DNA of 13,614 nt from JACOVP01 sp035289145 (GTDB lineage: Archaea; Nanobdellota; Nanobdellia; SCGC-AAA011-G17; UBA489): positions 1-13,614 of the forward strand of contig DATDXZ010000057.1 in the NCBI GenBank assembly GCA_035289145.1. Reading direction: 5' to 3'. The position numbers and the translations under genes were made by a program. Positions 13,468 through 13,614 of the stretch are shown piece by piece; position 1 is the first letter of the stretch; each line of letters opens with the position of its first letter. The notes under the pieces were generated by a model, which was given only the letters and a program-made list of their open reading frames with translations, was not told the origin of the DNA and did no database searches.

Positions 13468-13514
13468 ACTTTTACGTAGACCGTAAAGTTAAAAGAGGAT
13501 AAGCTTTTATCCTC
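13468..13514 (+). promoter_or_regulatory. Two adjacent inverted repeats upstream of the right-edge gene
   Basis: TTTACG (13471-13476) and CGTAAA (13482-13487) form a perfect 6-bp inverted repeat with a 5-nt centre, extendable with one bulge. GAGGATAA (13495-13502) and TTATCCTC (13507-13514) form an 8-bp hairpin with loop GCTT. The first looks like a dimeric operator; the second is a stable RNA hairpin if transcribed. Both would lie in the leader if transcription starts at the 13441 TATA box. Confidence 0.4.
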
Positions 13515-13560
13515 CAAATGACTCGATATTCTGAGAGAAAAGAGGGTTATAATCATAAGG

Positions 13561-13584
13561 GGGTTGCCCTAAGGAGGACAACCC
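13561..13584 (+). promoter_or_regulatory. Hairpin enclosing the Shine-Dalgarno site of the right-edge gene
   Basis: GGGTTG (13561-13566) pairs with CAACCC (13579-13584). After a C-A mismatch CCT (13568-13570) pairs with AGG (13575-13577), leaving the tetraloop AAGG. The Shine-Dalgarno sequence AAGGAGG (13571-13577) lies wholly inside, and the ATG follows directly at 13585. A closed hairpin would hide the ribosome-binding site, giving a translational switch. A TATA-like TTATAATC at 13548-13555 would start RNA inside the hairpin, so promoter choice could decide whether it forms. Confidence 0.5.
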
Positions 13585-13614
13585 ATGATATGCGTCCATT
13601 GCAGTGGAACACAC
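13585..13614 (+). CDS. 5' end of a gene starting with a CxxC motif (partial)
   Basis: Only ten codons are visible: MICVHCSGTH. The early CxxC suggests an N-terminal zinc ribbon or zinc finger, as in NrdR-type regulators, transcription factors or some transposases, but too little is present to choose. The start is supported by the perfect AAGGAGG seven bases upstream. The gene continues beyond the window. Confidence 0.55.
   Translation, partial: MICVHCSGTH

Overview
The window looks like a compact, AT-rich archaeal genome segment. It carries gatD, the archaea-specific subunit of the Glu-tRNA(Gln) amidotransferase, and an archaeal ftsZ. It also has a CCA-less tRNA-Pro and a repeated promoter layout: a TATA-like box centred about 25 nt upstream of the start codon, so most transcripts should be nearly leaderless. 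Genes inside operons use Shine-Dalgarno sequences or stop/start overlaps instead. The gene style (large secreted beta-helix protease, small single-TM proteins, short intergenic gaps) would fit a DPANN lineage such as Woesearchaeota or Pacearchaeota, but that is a guess from style and not a placement.

Left part (1-4400, mostly minus strand). An AT-rich non-coding stretch (1-241) has repeated CTGTCAAA words and a 14-bp inverted repeat. Beside it is an apparent surface-protein operon read leftward: a 1118-aa secreted beta-helix/metalloprotease protein, then a 135-aa single-TM protein coupled by a Shine-Dalgarno sequence overlapping the stop codon, then a promoterless paralogous fragment of the protease C-terminus joined by a TAATG overlap.

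Centre (4426-8033). gatD (minus) and ftsZ (plus) diverge around a 372-bp region. That region appears to hold an unannotated transcription unit: a TATA box, three hairpins that all present the hexaloop TTGGCG, and a T-rich end, all before a separate ftsZ promoter whose TATA box sits inside an inverted repeat. ftsZ ends in a strong hairpin/poly-T terminator and is followed by a leaderless SGNH/GDSL hydrolase.

Right-centre (8041-11590). A GNAT acetyltransferase and an ASCH-domain protein form a minus-strand pair. Divergent from it is a thymidylate-kinase-like protein lacking the Walker A lysine. It converges on a tRNA-Pro(GGG), whose 3' end overlaps its stop codon. Upstream of the tRNA, on the same strand, are a MntA-like nucleotidyltransferase and a HepT-like HEPN protein (a type VII toxin-antitoxin pair) and a nitroreductase.

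Right part (11672-13614). A small secreted four-cysteine protein converges on a radical SAM protein with a cobalamin-domain-like N-terminus. The window closes with a structured leader whose last hairpin encloses the Shine-Dalgarno sequence of a gene starting with a CxxC motif and cut by the window edge. No CRISPR array, rRNA, insertion sequence with transposase or replication origin was recognised.
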